From: Neocallimastix lanati (nom. inval.)
Lineage: Eukaryota > Neocallimastigomycota > Neocallimastigomycetes > Neocallimastigales > Neocallimastigaceae
Direction of reading: 5' to 3'
DNA length: 64,000 bases
NCBI GenBank assembly: GCA_016946835.1
Contig: JACVTC010000068.1
Location: 246,501 to 310,500 of the forward strand
In this document: one piece after another, positions 30,610 to 42,454 of the stretch
How positions within the stretch are numbered: position 1 is the first letter of the stretch
Layout: each line of letters opens with the position of its first letter
Position numbers and translations under genes: made by a program
The notes under the pieces: model-generated
Told to the model about the DNA's origin: nothing
Databases searched by the model: none
The model's input: only the letters and a program-made list of their open reading frames with translations

Positions 30610-32285
30610 CCTTCGTTAGATACAATTATGTTATATCTGTTGTGTTAAATTTTATTACAAATTTAATCCGGTCTTTCTAAAGATAATTTTATATTTGGAT
30701 CTACGAATTTAACAGTGTTAAATTGTTTTCCGGTAACTTCAAAAGTTCCTACAAAATAAGGATCGAATTTATATCAGGAAAAATTTCTAACTTTAACTAA
30801 ATCTCCTATTTAATTTCATTTTGTTTATTTATATTTGTTATTCTTCTCTTTTCGTTTCCCAATATATATTATTCTTTTTGATATTATTGCATGCACAATA
30901 GTTAATTTATAATGATTAATAAAATTTTCAATTAATAATTCTTCTTCACTTCCTTGTATATACGAAGTTGGAAGAAATAAAGTTAATTCAAAAGGTTGTT
31001 GATCTCTTCTATTATAGAGTTATTCGAAATTTGAATATTTAGTTACTGTAAAGATTTAATAAAATCTTTAATAATTAATTATATAATAATTCATTAATGT
31101 AATAAAATTACATAAATTTATAATTTACATATATGAAAATTAATTATAAATTCATGTAAATTTTTCAAAAGGAAAAATTATTATGTTAATAATTTTGGAT
31201 AATAAATTTTATTTAAATAATTTATTTAAGTTAGTTAATTTAGTCTAGTTTATTTAATTTAGTTATTTTATTTAACTTAGTTAATTTAGTTTATTTAGTT
31301 TAAAATACTTTAAAATTAATTTCGGAATAGTTTTAAATAGTTAAAATTTGATTGTAAATATATAAACCCTAGTATTAATAATATTTATATAATAAATAGA
31401 TTATAAATAAATTCTTATTGAATTTAATTATTATTATAAATTAGTTGAAAGTTTATTGAATTAATTATTGTTTAGTTTTAGTTAATTATTATTTAATAAA
31501 ATTATTAATAAATATTTTGTTTATAAATATAGTAATATATGTAAATTAGATAGGAATGATATATTATAATGTAGTCATAGAAAAATATAAATACATGTAA
31601 ATTTCATTATTTAAATCGATGTTTTAGTTATTGACTATCAATAGTTAATAACAATAAGAGATATAATTTTTTCTAATTAATAAAGATTATTTTATTTAAA
31701 AGAGAATTTCTTTTACGTGTTATTTTTTTTTGATTTTAAGTGTTATATTTCGTTATTTGAAATCTATTTCTATTCGAACTCTTTACAGTTACAGAAATTT
31801 TTTTGAAGTTCTTAGAGCCCATAAAGCAAAATGTAGGACAAGATCCCATTCTTATTCTTTACTTGCTCTAAACGTAATAATCTTCCTATTTCTCCATATC
31901 GATTTTCAATTAGACCATTAGATTCAGGATGATACGTTACAGTAAATTTAAAGCATATGTCTTACAGATCTACTAATTTCTTATTTGGGATCACTAAAAT
32001 ATTAGAAATTTTTGAAAATTTCAAATTTTTTGATAATGAAGTGTATTGGGTATTCCTTTCTATCTTTTTCGTCTTTCTGAAGAATACCTCCAATACCTAA
32101 TTCACAAGCGTCCGTTCTAATTAAAAATTGTTCATTAATATCAGGATAACGTAGAATTGGTACAGAAATTAATGTTTCTTTTAATTGATTAAAATTATCT
32201 TGATGTATATTTTCTCATATGTAAGGTACATTCTTTCTTAACAATTTGTAAAGTGGTGCAGCTATCAATCAAATAAGTGATCTCA
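30610..32285 (-). mobile_element. gypsy-3 fragment, split by a solo LTR
   Basis: Minus-strand pol remnant. 31990-32285: APLYKLLRKNVPYI, the FNQLKETLISVPILRYPD segment and FLIRTDACELGIGGILQ (RNase H start). At about 31975 it jumps to integrase, FKFTVTYHPESNGLIENRYG (31850-31960). After the solo LTR (31047-31787) come SNFELLYNRRDQQPFEL and GTFEVTGKQFNTVKFVDPN near 30690-30740. Stops and a deletion between RNase H and the integrase core make it inactive. Confidence 0.8.
31047..31787 (+). mobile_element. solo LTR, family F (copy 2)
   Basis: TGTAAAGATTTAATAAAATC ... ACTCTTTACA, 741 bp, flanked by GTTAC at 31042-31046 and 31788-31792. It interrupts the gypsy-3 integrase. The terminal 8 bp are inverted repeats (TGTAAAGA/TCTTTACA-like). 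Confidence 0.9.
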
Positions 32286-32289
32286 ATTC

Positions 32290-32640
32290 ATTTTGAAATC
32301 ATTTGAAATCACTTTATTAAACCCTCCATTTCAACAATATTAATTCAATAAAATACTCATTTATTTTCCAGTGTCATGTTTCGCATGACAAAATATTTTG
32401 TTCAAATTTTATATATTAAAAAAATATTAAAATTCAATTTAAAAAATTAGTCATAACTTCAAACGGTCAGATTTTGCTAAATGTTTCGTTTTCGTTCTAT
32501 TTTATAGATCAAATGAAAAGTACTCTGTCCGAACTATCTAAAATCGTGAGATCCATTATCCTAGCTCAAATATTGACAGAGTTATGATCGTTTGAATTTG
32601 ATCACCTGCACACCTGATACAGTTAATTAATAAATTTTAT
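32290..32640. repeat. palindromic GC-richer module of unknown nature
   Basis: Contains the perfect hairpin TGTCATG-TTTCG-CATGACA (32372-32390) and a second inverted pair, TTCAAACGGTCA (32458-32469) against TGATCGTTTGAA (32585-32596, one mismatch), overlapped by TCATAACT/AGTTATGA. No ORF. Base composition differs from both neighbours. Possibly part of a non-autonomous DNA transposon. Confidence 0.4.
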
Positions 32641-32747
32641 GGCTTAAAATTAAAATACAATTTTATATCAATTAAAATTGCTAATTCCGGAATATTCAAA
32701 TAGTTATAAACAACTATAAGAATTATAAAATTTATTTTATTATTGAA

Positions 32748-32985
32748 TATAATTAAATATGATTAAATATAATAAATATTATCTTAATTAATATATTTTA
32801 CTAACAATTATATTTTATTAATATTTTTTTTATTTTAGAATATCATTAAATATAATTAAATATGATTAAATATAATTAAATATGATTAAATATAATTAAA
32901 TATTATCTTAATTATTATATTTCACTAACAATTATATTTTATTAATATTTTTTATATTTTAGAATATCATTAAATAGCCTTTAGA
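32748..32985. repeat. tandem duplication, ~123-bp unit
   Basis: The word CTAACAATTATATTTTATTA recurs at 32801 and 32924; the surrounding 'attaaatatgattaaatata' and 'tagaatatcattaaata' blocks repeat with the same offset. Confidence 0.85.
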
Positions 32986-33333
32986 TAGTCTAAGGATATT
33001 TTTTAATAATTTAAACAATACTAAAATAGTTCTAACAATATTAATAATAGTATAAATTAAATAGATCATTAGTTCTTAAAATAGTTATTAGATTAATATT
33101 ATGAAATAAATTATAATATAATTAGAAATAGTTTTTATTTTGAAACAATCAATTAAAATAATATTAAAATAAATAATTAATAGAAATAACTTATAATAAA
33201 ATATTATAATTAATAAAAATTAAATAGTTTAGAATATTTCTAATAATTAAAAATCTTTGTAAGATTATTTTGATAATTTTTATTTGTAATTAATTATAAT
33301 CATTAAAATGATATAAAATATTTTCTAATTATA

Positions 33334-34041
33334 TGTAAAATGTTCCTTATGGAGCAGATTACAATTACAAAAAAAACAAAAAAACAACACTATCAATAAT
33401 AATACTCAAATGAATTTTATTTTATTGAAAAAATTCTTTTATTAATCTCTTTATTATAAAAATTCTTTTTATTAGTTATTAACTGCAAAATAGTTATTAA
33501 TAACTACATTTTTTTTAATAGAATAATTTTACATGTATTTATATTTTTTCTTAATTATATTATAATATACTATTTCTATTTATTTAAACATATATTCAAT
33601 ATAAAATAAACAAAAACTAATTTAAAATTAAATAAAGTTATAAAAAACTAAAACTAATTCAATAAGCTTTTTATTCAATTTGTTTTGACTCAAATTGAAT
33701 AAGTTCTTATTTATTATTTATTTATTATTCTTTTATTATTAATACTATTAATTATATATTACTATTTAATTTTTATGATTATTAAACTAAACTATTAAGC
33801 TAAAATTATTAAAATATTTTATTACTAAAATTTAAGTTATTTAAAAATTAATCTTATATTTTTATATATATTATAAAAAATAAATTTATTATTAATTTTC
33901 ATAAATCAGTTAAATTCATAAATTAATAAATTTTACATAATTTAATGCATTAGCATTATTTATAAATGTGAATTACATTAAATAATTTAATGTACAAAAT
34001 AAATTAATTAATGTACTAAAGACATTGATCATATCTTTATA
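33334..34041 (-). mobile_element. solo LTR, family F (copy 3), diverged
   Basis: Plus-strand start TGTAAAATGTTCC..CAGATTACAAT and end ATATCTTTATA, flanked by TTATA at 33329-33333 and 34042-34046. It carries the TTACATGTATTTATA block at about 33530. The last CA has become TA. Confidence 0.7.
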
Positions 34042-34370
34042 TTATAAAATAAAATTAAATTATTCTTCTTTTGATTAATAAATAAAAGTAGTCTAACAAA
34101 AACTTATTTTATGTATCGTTTAAATAAATTAATTATTAATTATTCGTTTAATTATAATCAAAATTCATTTTAAAAGAATAAGAAGGTATTACCAAATATA
34201 TCTTTATTACTTTCATTTTTTATTTGTTTAACTAACCATAAATTAATATTATAATTGTTACTCCGTTGTGTTTACTTAATGATTATAATTGGAATATTTA
34301 TTTTAGTTACTTTTATAATTAAATTTAGCTATAATAATAACCAAACTTTTGACACTATCATGACAAAATT
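34042..34370. other. AT-rich, nothing recognised
   Basis: No ORF or repeat identified between the solo LTR and the gypsy RT fragment. Confidence 0.5.
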
Positions 34371-34616
34371 ATTAATAAATTTTCTGTAATGACCTACAGA
34401 ACCTAAGATCTAAGTTCTGAGATGTTTTCTGGTTTAATCCATTTAGCTACAACATTAACTTTTGATTTTATAGTTTTGAGGCCGTTATTAGATACTACAT
34501 AGCCGAGTAGTTCTACCTCCTCTTTGACAAAGCAACATTTTTCAATGTTGATTTTCAAACTTACGAAATATTTCAAAAACTTGTTTAAGATTTATTAGAT
34601 GCTCGTCAATAGTCAA
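34371..34616 (-). pseudogene. gypsy reverse transcriptase fragment
   Basis: In shifted minus-strand frames: TIDEHLINLKQVFEIF, IEKCCFVKEEVELLGYVVSN, LKTIKSKVNVVAKW and ENISELRS, then YRKFINNF. This is the segment after the YxDD motif of a gypsy RT. It cuts into the end of the copia-D 3' LTR. Confidence 0.75.
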
Positions 34617-34794
34617 AAATTTAAAGTACAGATAAAATTACATGTTTTTATATTTAATTGTGGCTTGTTCTAGATACATATTAATTTATATTTTAATTTA
34701 TAATTACAATATCTTTAATATAATTTAATTTAATATTTTATTAAACTTAAGCTAGACTATAACTTTATATTAATAAAATTAACATACGTTAACA
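34617..34794 (-). mobile_element. copia-D 3' LTR, truncated
   Basis: On the minus strand it starts TGTTAACGTATGTTAATT at 34794, straight after the polypurine tract (gagggggag). It contains the block AAATATAAAAACATGTAAT shared with the copies at 42330-42370 and 62540-62560. It ends abruptly at 34617 against a gypsy fragment. Confidence 0.8.
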
Positions 34795-34814
34795 CTCCCC
34801 CTCAAATTAGATTT

Positions 34815-35564
34815 TTAAATACTAAAAATCTTATTTGCAAATATACTCATTTTTGTGCCATTAATATCTTTAGTGAGAGCGTCAGCTAACATTTCTTTTG
34901 TATCTTTGTATTCCAATTTTACTTTCCTTTTTACTATGTTATCTCTATTAAAATGAAATATAATATCTATGTATTTTAACTTTATACTGATTTCACCATT
35001 TTCAATAGTTATTTTACTTGCTAAATTATCTGTGAAAATGGTAATTGTTTTATTATAATTTATTAAATCTTTTAAAATATTTCTGATCCATAGAATCTTT
35101 TTAATATTTTCGGATGTGCTAATGAATTCTGCTTCTGCTGTAGACGTAGCTACACATGTTTGTTTTTTAGAAATCCAGCATATTGGACTGTTTCCCATAA
35201 GTATTATTCCACCAGACGTAGATTTCCTGTCATTTAGATCACCTCCAAAATCGGCATCAGTGTATGATATTATTTTCCCTTGTATATCACATTCAATTTT
35301 ATAATCTTTTGTACTATATATATATCTGAATATATTTGGTATTTTATTCCAGTCTGATATTGTGGGTTTTTCTGATTTTCTGGCAGCTTTGTTCACGGAA
35401 AATGCGATATCTGGCCTTGTACATTTTGATAAATATATTAAGGAACCTATTGCACTCTTGTTGATTGTTTTATTGAAAGGTTTATTATTTTCAGAGATAG
35501 TGTTATCTCCTGTGCATGGTGTTTTTCTTTTACTCATTTCTTTTATATTAAATATGTCTAACAT
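34815..35564 (-). CDS. copia-D connection and RNase H domain
   Basis: A 249-codon frame: YLSKCTRPDIAFSVNKAARK, SYTDADFGGDLNDRKSTSGG, ICWISKKQTCVATSTAEAEF, FTDNLASKITIENGE and LADALTKDINGTKMS. RNase H removes the RNA strand of the cDNA hybrid. A stop at 35565 separates it from the RT; the linking residues are readable in a shifted frame (35565-35660). Confidence 0.9.
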   Translation of the reverse strand: MLDIFNIKEMSKRKTPCTGDNTISENNKPFNKTINKSAIGSLIYLSKCTRPDIAFSVNKAARKSEKPTISDWNKIPNIFRYIYSTKDYKIECDIQGKIISYTDADFGGDLNDRKSTSGGIILMGNSPICWISKKQTCVATSTAEAEFISTSENIKKILWIRNILKDLINYNKTITIFTDNLASKITIENGEISIKLKYIDIIFHFNRDNIVKRKVKLEYKDTKEMLADALTKDINGTKMSIFANKIFSI

Positions 35565-36231
35565 TTTATTTATAATACTATTTTGCGATATAATATATTT
35601 ATTCTTTTGTTTTTAAATTTTTATACCAAGTATGAATTCAGCTGGTCCACAATTTAATATTTTAAATTTGTTCTTTAATTTTTGTAATAATATTTTGTAT
35701 TTCTTTGTCTTCACCAGTTATGATCATATCGTCTACATATAAACCTATGATGCATTTGGTTTTATTATTCTTTGAATATTTAAATATACACTTTTCAGAT
35801 TTTATTTGTTTAAATCCATTTTTATTTAAAAATTTTGTGATCGTTTGGTTCCATCGCCTACCGGATTGTTTTAATCCGTATACTGCTTTATTGAGTTTCC
35901 AGAATCCCCGTCCAAAGTTAGTATCTCCTAATGGAATAGTAGTATATATATCAGTATCTAAAGGAGCGTTGAAATACGCAGCTTTAATATCTAATTGGAA
36001 GATATTCCAATTAAACTTACCTGCTAAAACGATAATAAGCTTTAATCCATTAATATTTAAGGTAGGAGAATAAGCGAGTTCATAATTAATACCTCTACGT
36101 TGTTTAAAACCTCTAACAACTAGGCGAGCTTTAAATCTAACAATAATATAATTAGAATCTTTTTTGATAGCAAAAACCAATTTTGTAGAAATAAGATTTT
36201 TGTTTTTAGGAATGTAATTAACAATGGACAT
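35565..36231 (-). CDS. copia-D reverse transcriptase
   Basis: Frame 35662-36231 carries FKARLVVRGFKQRRGINYEL, the YSPTLNINGLKLIIVLAGKF segment, IFQLDIKAAYFNAPLDTDIY, YGLKQSGRRW and the catalytic LYVDDMIITGED (YVDD). All core RT motifs are intact. The upstream part (SYKEAINCPNKNNWYKAIQD) is in another frame near 36240-36320, and the frame ends in KEQI before the connection domain. Confidence 0.9.
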
Positions 36232-37200
36232 AACATTATTATTGTATAAATTATTAAGTTAATCTTGTATGGCTTTATACCAGTTATTTTTATTAGGACA
36301 ATTAATAGCTTCTTTATAACTATTAGGTGTATCAGAATAAATTGTAAAAACCATTTTTTCATTATTGGAAACATCATATATTTAGGTCGAGAGACATCAT
36401 TAGTAACATTAGAGAAAGTTTCAGGACTTAAAGGACGTTTGAGTAGGGACTGATTGTTAATTCCTGTCATATCATCAGCCATATTTACATCTTGGTCAGA
36501 AATGATGGGAATAATATTATTAATAATGTAATTAGTATCAGAACCTAAATCATGGTTAATAGAATAATAACCCTGGGAAGTTTTGCCGCCATTAGGGATA
36601 TAAACATTTTCATATAAATTTGAATAATTAGAATTGTTATTTGATAGATTATTATCTACGACATTACCTTGTATATTTTCATTAGTAGCAATAATATTAT
36701 TATTATAATTATCATCTTTAATATTTTTGGTGACAGAATCTTCATTATTTAAAGATTTATTATGAGAAAGTTTAAATGTTTTATCAAAAGTATCATTTGT
36801 TACTGATGTATTGATTTTATTTTTATCATTAATTATATTTTTATTATTGACATTTTGAAAAAAAATTTTATTTATAAATTTTTGATTAATTTTTGAAAAA
36901 TTTTTAAGTTTCATTGATTTATTACTATTATCATTAATTTTATGTAACTTATTATCTTTATCAATAAATGTTGTAGATTCACGTGATGTATTAAAAGATT
37001 TTAATTTAGTGGAATTATTATTCATAATATTATTATTCTTCGTCATTATTGGGTCTGAATTTAAATTATGAGATTTAATAATTTTACCATTATCCAATGG
37101 TTGTAAATTAAATTTTTCTTCATTTTTTGAATAATTTTTATTATTAAATTTTTTTTTCATTTTTAAATTTTGAAATATCAATATTTTCTTTAAATGTTTT
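36232..37200 (-). pseudogene. copia-D asparagine-rich linker between integrase and RT
   Basis: Open over most of its length (to 37181) but low-complexity: runs of N, K and S, with short ordered parts such as YIPNGGKTSQGYYSINHDLG and DVNMADDMTGINNQSLLKRP. Copia pol normally has a poorly conserved linker here. A frame change near 36360 separates it from the RT start. The linker continues beyond the solo LTR at 38026. Confidence 0.7.
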
Positions 37201-37278
37201 TACAGGAGTACTGGCAGGGGAATTTTTATTTGTCTTTGTATCATTTATATTTGAATTATCAGTATTTATCAAAGTCGG

Positions 37279-38020
37279 TGTAAAGATTTAATAAAATCTT
37301 TAATAATTAATTATGTAATAATTAATTAATGTAATAAAATTACATAAATTTATGATTTACGTATATGAAAATTAATTATAAATTTATGTAAACTTTTCAT
37401 AAAGGATAAATTATTATTTAAATAATTTTGGATAATTTATTTAAGTTAGTTAATTTAGTTTATTTAATTTAGTTATTTTATTTAAGTTAGTTAATATAGT
37501 TTAGTTAGTTTAAAATACTTTAAAATTAATTTCGGAATAGTTTTAAATAGTTAAAATTAGTTTAAATAGTTTACAAAAATAGTTTTGAATTGTAAATATA
37601 TAAATATTAGTATTAATAATATTTATATAATAAATATTATTAATAAATGAGTTTTTATTGAATTTAATTATTATTGTAAATAAGTTGAAAGTTTATTGAA
37701 TAAATTATTGTTTAGTTTTAGTTAATTATTATTTAATAAAATTATTAATAAATATTTTGTTTATAAATAATTAATAATATATGTAAATTAGATAGAAATA
37801 ATATATTAAAATGTAATCATGAAAAAATATAAATACATGTAAAATTCATTATTTAAATCGATGTATTAGTTATTGACTATCAAATAGTTAATAACGAGAA
37901 GAGATTTATTTTTAAATTTAATAAAAGATTATTTATTAAAAAAGGAATTTTTTTATTACGTGTTTTTAAATATTTTGTGTATTTTGTTATTTGTAATCTG
38001 TTTCTTCCAAACTCTTTACA
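37279..38020 (+). mobile_element. solo LTR, family F (copy 4)
   Basis: TGTAAAGATTTAATAAAATC ... ACTCTTTACA, 742 bp, flanked by GTCGG at 37274-37278 and 38021-38025. Inserted in the copia-D linker. It is the inverted partner of the copy at 38999-39760. Confidence 0.93.
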
Positions 38021-38025
38021 GTCGG

Positions 38026-38993
38026 TAAAACAATATCATTTTTACAGGAATTTTTACTATATTCCTTATGGATAATTGAAGGATTTTCAACATCTTTTCC
38101 TTTTTCTGCCCAATTATTTTATTTTTATAAGAAAAATAACTGCATTCACCTTTTTCAATGTAAAAATTATTTACCACGTTTTTTAAAGAAAGATTTAAAT
38201 TATTTTTATTATTTACTGGATATTGGTTAATATAAAATCATTATTATTATTTAAAGAATTGTTATTGACATTTTGAATTATATTTTGTTTTTCCAGTACT
38301 GTGTTAATATTTTATTTATTATAATTTTTATTTATACGAACTATATTATTGTTACTATGTTTTACATTATTTGAAATTTCATTATTTACCTAAGAAATTA
38401 CATTTGAATTAACATTATTTTTTGCGTATAAATTATTTTGTTCTTAAGTAATATCATGTTTTATTGCTATGTGTGTTATTTGTTTTATTAATGTCCAATA
38501 ATTTATTTGTTTTTACTTCCTTTTCTAAGGTTATTGTTTTAATTTTGCTATTTTTATTGTTTAAATTAATTATGTCGTCGTTGTTAATATTATAAACCAT
38601 ATTTTCTTTACTTTTATCTATTTTTTATTATTATACATATTATCTAAAGTATTAATAATTATTTTCGTGTTATTTTCATGTAAATTATTTTCCGCTTCTA
38701 TTTTATTATCCTAGTTATCCATATTCATATTATTTAAATTATCGTTTTAAATAATGTTATTTAAATCAATATTATTATTGTTTTCATTTAAATTATTATT
38801 TTCATTGTTTAAAACATTATTTATGTTTTCTATATTATTAATTACATTTTCATTTATAATGATTATTTTCATTATAATTATTATTATTTACTATATTATT
38901 TCCAATTTTTGTAAAAGAGAAATATGGGTCCACAAATCCTTCTTTCTCATATATATAGTTTGCTGGACATTCCTCTAAACATTCTACTTCTCT
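38026..38993 (-). pseudogene. copia-D linker segment between the two solo LTRs
   Basis: Directly left of the second LTR the minus strand reads NVREVECLEECPANYIYEKE then GFVDPYFSF, the post-integrase segment (compare LHRVREIQCMENEPA at 59838 in copia-5). It continues as an asparagine-rich, stop-interrupted stretch. Confidence 0.65.
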
Positions 38994-38998
38994 GACAT

Positions 38999-39760
38999 TG
39001 TAAAGAGTTTGGAAGAAACAGATTACAAATAACAAAATACACAAAATATTTTAAAACACGTAATAAAAAAAAATTTCCTTTTTTTTTTTAATAAATAATC
39101 TTTTATTAAATTTAAAAATAAATCTCTTCTCGTTTTTAACTATTTGATAGTCAATAACTAATACATCGATTTAAATAATGAATTTTACATGTATTTATAT
39201 TTTTTCATGATTACATTTTAATATATTATTTCTATCTAATTTACATATATTACTATTTATTTATAAACAAAATATTTATTAATAATTTTATTAAATAATA
39301 ATTAATTAAAACTAAACAATAATTAATTCAATAAACTTTCAACTTATTTACAATAATAATTGAATTCAATAAGAACTCATTTATTATTTATTTATTATTT
39401 AAATATTATTAATACTAATGTTTATATATTTACAATTCAAAACTATTTTTATAAACTATTTAAACTAATTTTAACTATTTAAAACTATTCCCAAATTAAT
39501 TTTAAAGTATTTTAAACTAACTAAACTAAGTTAAATAGAATAACTAGTTTAAATAAACTAAATTAAATTAACTAACTTAAATAAATTATTTAAATTAAAT
39601 TTATTATCCAAAATTATCTAAATAATAATTTATCCTTTATGAGAAGTTTACATAAATTTATAATTAATTTTCATATAAGTAAATCATAAATTTATGTAAT
39701 TTTATTACATTAATTAATTATGTAATAATTAATTATTAAAGATTTAATTAAATCTTTACA
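38999..39760 (-). mobile_element. solo LTR, family F (copy 5)
   Basis: Plus-strand ends TGTAAAGAGTTTGG and AAATCTTTACA, 762 bp, flanked by GACAT at 38994-38998 and 39761-39765. Inverted relative to copy 4, 978 bp away, both inside copia-D. Confidence 0.93.
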
Positions 39761-39765
39761 GACAT

Positions 39766-40938
39766 GGTGTATTCTTTTGTTTTTTATGTCCATAATCCTA
39801 TATGAGTAATTTTTCTTGCTGAAACCAAGAAATATTCCTTCCTTTGCTTTTGGAGTGAAATTGGATTTGTTTTCCATATTATCAATATAATAACATATAT
39901 ATATCCAAAAGTTCTTAAGTGTTTTAAAGAAATACTTTTTCCTGATATGACTTCATCAGGTATTAAATTATTATTTCCTTCATGAGAAATCTTATTATAC
40001 TAATAAGCCGCATGTCTGACTGCATATTCCCAGAAATTTTCAGATAATTTTGCCCAAAATAATAAAGTTTTAGCTGTGTTTTTTATTGTTTGATTTATCC
40101 TTTCGGTTTTTCCATTATTTTCTGGACGATATAGTGGAGAGAATGATTTTCCAATTCCATTATCTTTACAGTATCTTCTTATTTTCTTATTTTTATATTC
40201 TTTACCACCATCAGATTTAAATATTTTAACTTTATGGTTTTCATATTGATTGTTAAGATATTTGAGAAAATCAATTATAATGTCTGGCGCTTCAGCTTTA
40301 GATTTTAATGTGAATAGCCATACTTTCCATGAATATTCGTCTAAGAAAGTTATAAAATATTTTTTATCATTAATAGAACTGTTATATGGCCCCGAAATGT
40401 CAGAGTGTATAACTTCAAGTATCTTGTTTGATTTAGGATTGTTCCCATTATGTGGGGAATGCTTCATTTTTACTACTTTACATTCTTTACATTTTGGGAT
40501 CTTGATCTCGTGTAATTCTAAATGTTTAGAAATATTTCTTATATATTGATGGCCCATTCTTCTATACCATATTTCTAGACTGTTTTGTCCTAAATCATCT
40601 AATAATAAAATATTTTGATTATTTATTGTACTTTTTGTGTTTATTTTAAATTGATTGAAATCATTTGATAGAAACGTTCCAATAACATTTTTATCACATT
40701 CAGATATAGTCAATTTTACTTTTTTTTGACTTAATGGCTCAATAACGAATGTTATACCTATTTTTGCGAATTCGATGGCACTTATCAAGTTTTTATGTAT
40801 CTTTTTTGAATATAACACTTTGTTTAATTTTATATGGTAGTTGTTTATGGTAAATTCACAACTACCATATCCTTCAAAGTCTAAAGTAGTATTGTCTGCA
40901 CATCTTAGTTGTACAAAATCTTCTTTATAATCTTTCAA
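39766..40938 (-). pseudogene. copia-D integrase
   Basis: The uninterrupted frame 40000-40938 begins after the protease site and contains the C-terminal protease strands (LDFEGYGSCEF), the HHCC finger (MGHQYIRN.., then CKECKVVKMKHSPHN), and the core with IHSDISG (first Asp), FKSDGGKEYKNK (second Asp) and RPENNGKTERINQT (Glu). It ends FWEYAVRHAAY at a stop; the rest of the integrase (NLIPDEVISGKSISLKHLR.., a TFGY region) is readable in broken frames to 39766. The protease active site YYDSGAYE lies just upstream behind a TGA. Confidence 0.88.
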
Positions 40939-42077
40939 AAGGTTTTTATCATTAGTTACACGTTCGTAAGCTCCACTATCATAATATCATTCAATTGTTT
41001 CGTTACTTTCTATATTTCTTTCAATTATGTTTACAGATTTTTCATTATTATCTATATTAAATGGTTCATTTATTGATTCAATTATCAAAGCATCATTAAT
41101 ATGTGGTTCACATAATGGTTTGATGTCTTCAAAATTATCATCTCTTTCGCTGTCACTTTCTTCATGTTTGGAAGTTATTTTTTCCACTAAACCAAATGAT
41201 TTTAATTTTCTTCATTTTTATGGTTTTTCTGGTAGAGTGATTGTTGCCTCCCTTCCTTTTTGTTTTCTCTTGCTTTCATATTGTATTTACAATCTTTTAT
41301 GAGATGTGCTCTTATCTCACAAATATGACAATTTAAATTTTTGTTAGTTTTGATATTATTTCTGTTTATTTTCTTAATAAAACCTTTTCCTTTATGATAG
41401 TTTTTATTTCTATACCGTTTTTCAATTAGATCTATATCCATTGGATCATCATGATCATCATGTTCATCCATTGTATTTTCCCAATTTTCTAGATATGATC
41501 TAGCTGAAATTCTATCTTTTATATTTCATATAATTGTCTGGCGGTAGTTTCTAAGGTTACATCTATAATGTTTTTTAAAGTCATTCGGTAAAATATTGAA
41601 CATGTACTTTAATTTCTCCCTTTCAGTCAAATTTACTCCGGCATCTTCCATTTCACCGAATATTTCATTTACGCTATCAGCCATCTTCATTACTTGGTTA
41701 AGGTCATTTGCCTTAAGTTTTCGCAATTTCTTGAGCCAGTATTCAGTATCATTATTCATATTACCGAATTTTGAAGTTAGCTTTTCCATAATTGTGAATG
41801 TTTTCTTCATTCTACTAACTTCCCTTAATATTTTGTCTTCAATGTTTTGAATCACCATAAGCATTAACTGAGAGTCTTTCTCTTCTACTTTAGCAATAAT
41901 TCTATTTCGGTTTTGAGTAAACACTTCATTGTAGTTTACATTTTCTCCATGATTTAATTGTAATTCCTCAATAATCTTCAGGATAGCTTTTACCGTCTTA
42001 GATTCTCCAATAGGATTAAACATATAGTTATTATCCTTCAGGTGAGAGATAACATCTTCTTCAATGAATTCTTCCAT
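40939..42077 (-). pseudogene. copia-D gag and protease active site
   Basis: Gag from ATG 42077: MEEFIEEDVISHLKDNNYMF, VKAILKIIEELQLNHGENVN, FTIMEKLTSKFG, then EYWLKKLRKLKANDLNQVMK (UBN2-type Gag). After a frame break near 41540 come DEHDDHDDPMDIDLIEKRY and the zinc knuckle CHICEIRAHLIKDC (41300-41345; the usual Gly-His is Ala-His). A further frame (40987-41187) leads to a TGA and YYDSGA, the protease active site. Three breaks in all. Confidence 0.85.
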
Positions 42078-42238
42078 TCCATATCACCTAGCTGCAGTCA
42101 TGATAAGGAAATACCTTGTGGAAAAATTGGATGCACCACGAAGATGTTGGTCCTTAGCTAAGTTAAACTGATAGGCCATCTTAATACTTTGTTAAAATCG
42201 ATTTTTAAATTTAAAGCTTTGTTATTATTATAGAGGAT
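42078..42238. other. copia-D leader
   Basis: Untranslated region between the primer site and the gag start codon (minus strand); no feature seen. Confidence 0.5.
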
Positions 42239-42252
42239 TGAGACTCTTAATC
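42239..42252 (-). promoter_or_regulatory. copia-D primer-binding site (tRNA-Lys anticodon-arm complement)
   Basis: Minus strand GATTAAGAGTCTCA, complementary to TGAGACTCTTAATC, which fits the anticodon arm of a tRNA-Lys with anticodon CTT. It directly follows the LTR end. Confidence 0.7.
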
Positions 42253-42454
42253 TATTATTGTTTAATATTTATTTATTAATAATTAGATATATAACGCAAA
42301 TGTTATATAAATGGTTAACAAAGATTTAAAGTACAGATAAAATTACATGTTTTTATATTTATTTGTGGCTTGTTCTAGATACATATTAATTTATATTTTA
42401 ATTTGTAATTACAAGATATTTAATATAATTTAATTCAATATTTTATTTAAATAA
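42253..42454 (-). mobile_element. copia-D 5' LTR, truncated
   Basis: Shares the block AAATATAAAAACATGTAAT and 'tctagaacaagccaca' with the 34.7 and 62.5 kb copies; homology stops at about 42454, so the start is missing. 42455-42733 is AT-rich and unassigned. Confidence 0.7.

Larger units (their letters stand above)
34617..42454 (-). mobile_element. copia-D, Ty1/copia retrotransposon split by two solo LTRs
   Basis: Minus-strand order: 5' LTR (42253-42454, truncated), primer site (42239-42252), gag (41202-42077), protease and integrase (40000-40985), asparagine-rich linker (38026-38993 and 36232-37200), RT (35565-36231), RNase H (34815-35564), polypurine tract and 3' LTR (34617-34794). Solo LTRs at 38999-39760 and 37279-38020 each have 5-bp duplications; without them about 6.3 kb remains, a normal copia length. 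A near-identical copy starts at 62401 on the plus strand. Confidence 0.85.

Noticed and set aside
38754-38978. Plus-strand hydrophobic ORF
   Set aside because: Shadow of the asparagine-rich copia-D linker on the minus strand.
37279-39760. One transposon with inverted ends formed by the two opposed family-F copies
   Set aside because: Each copy has its own different 5-bp duplication (GTCGG, GACAT), and the sequence between them is continuous with copia-D, so they are two independent insertions.
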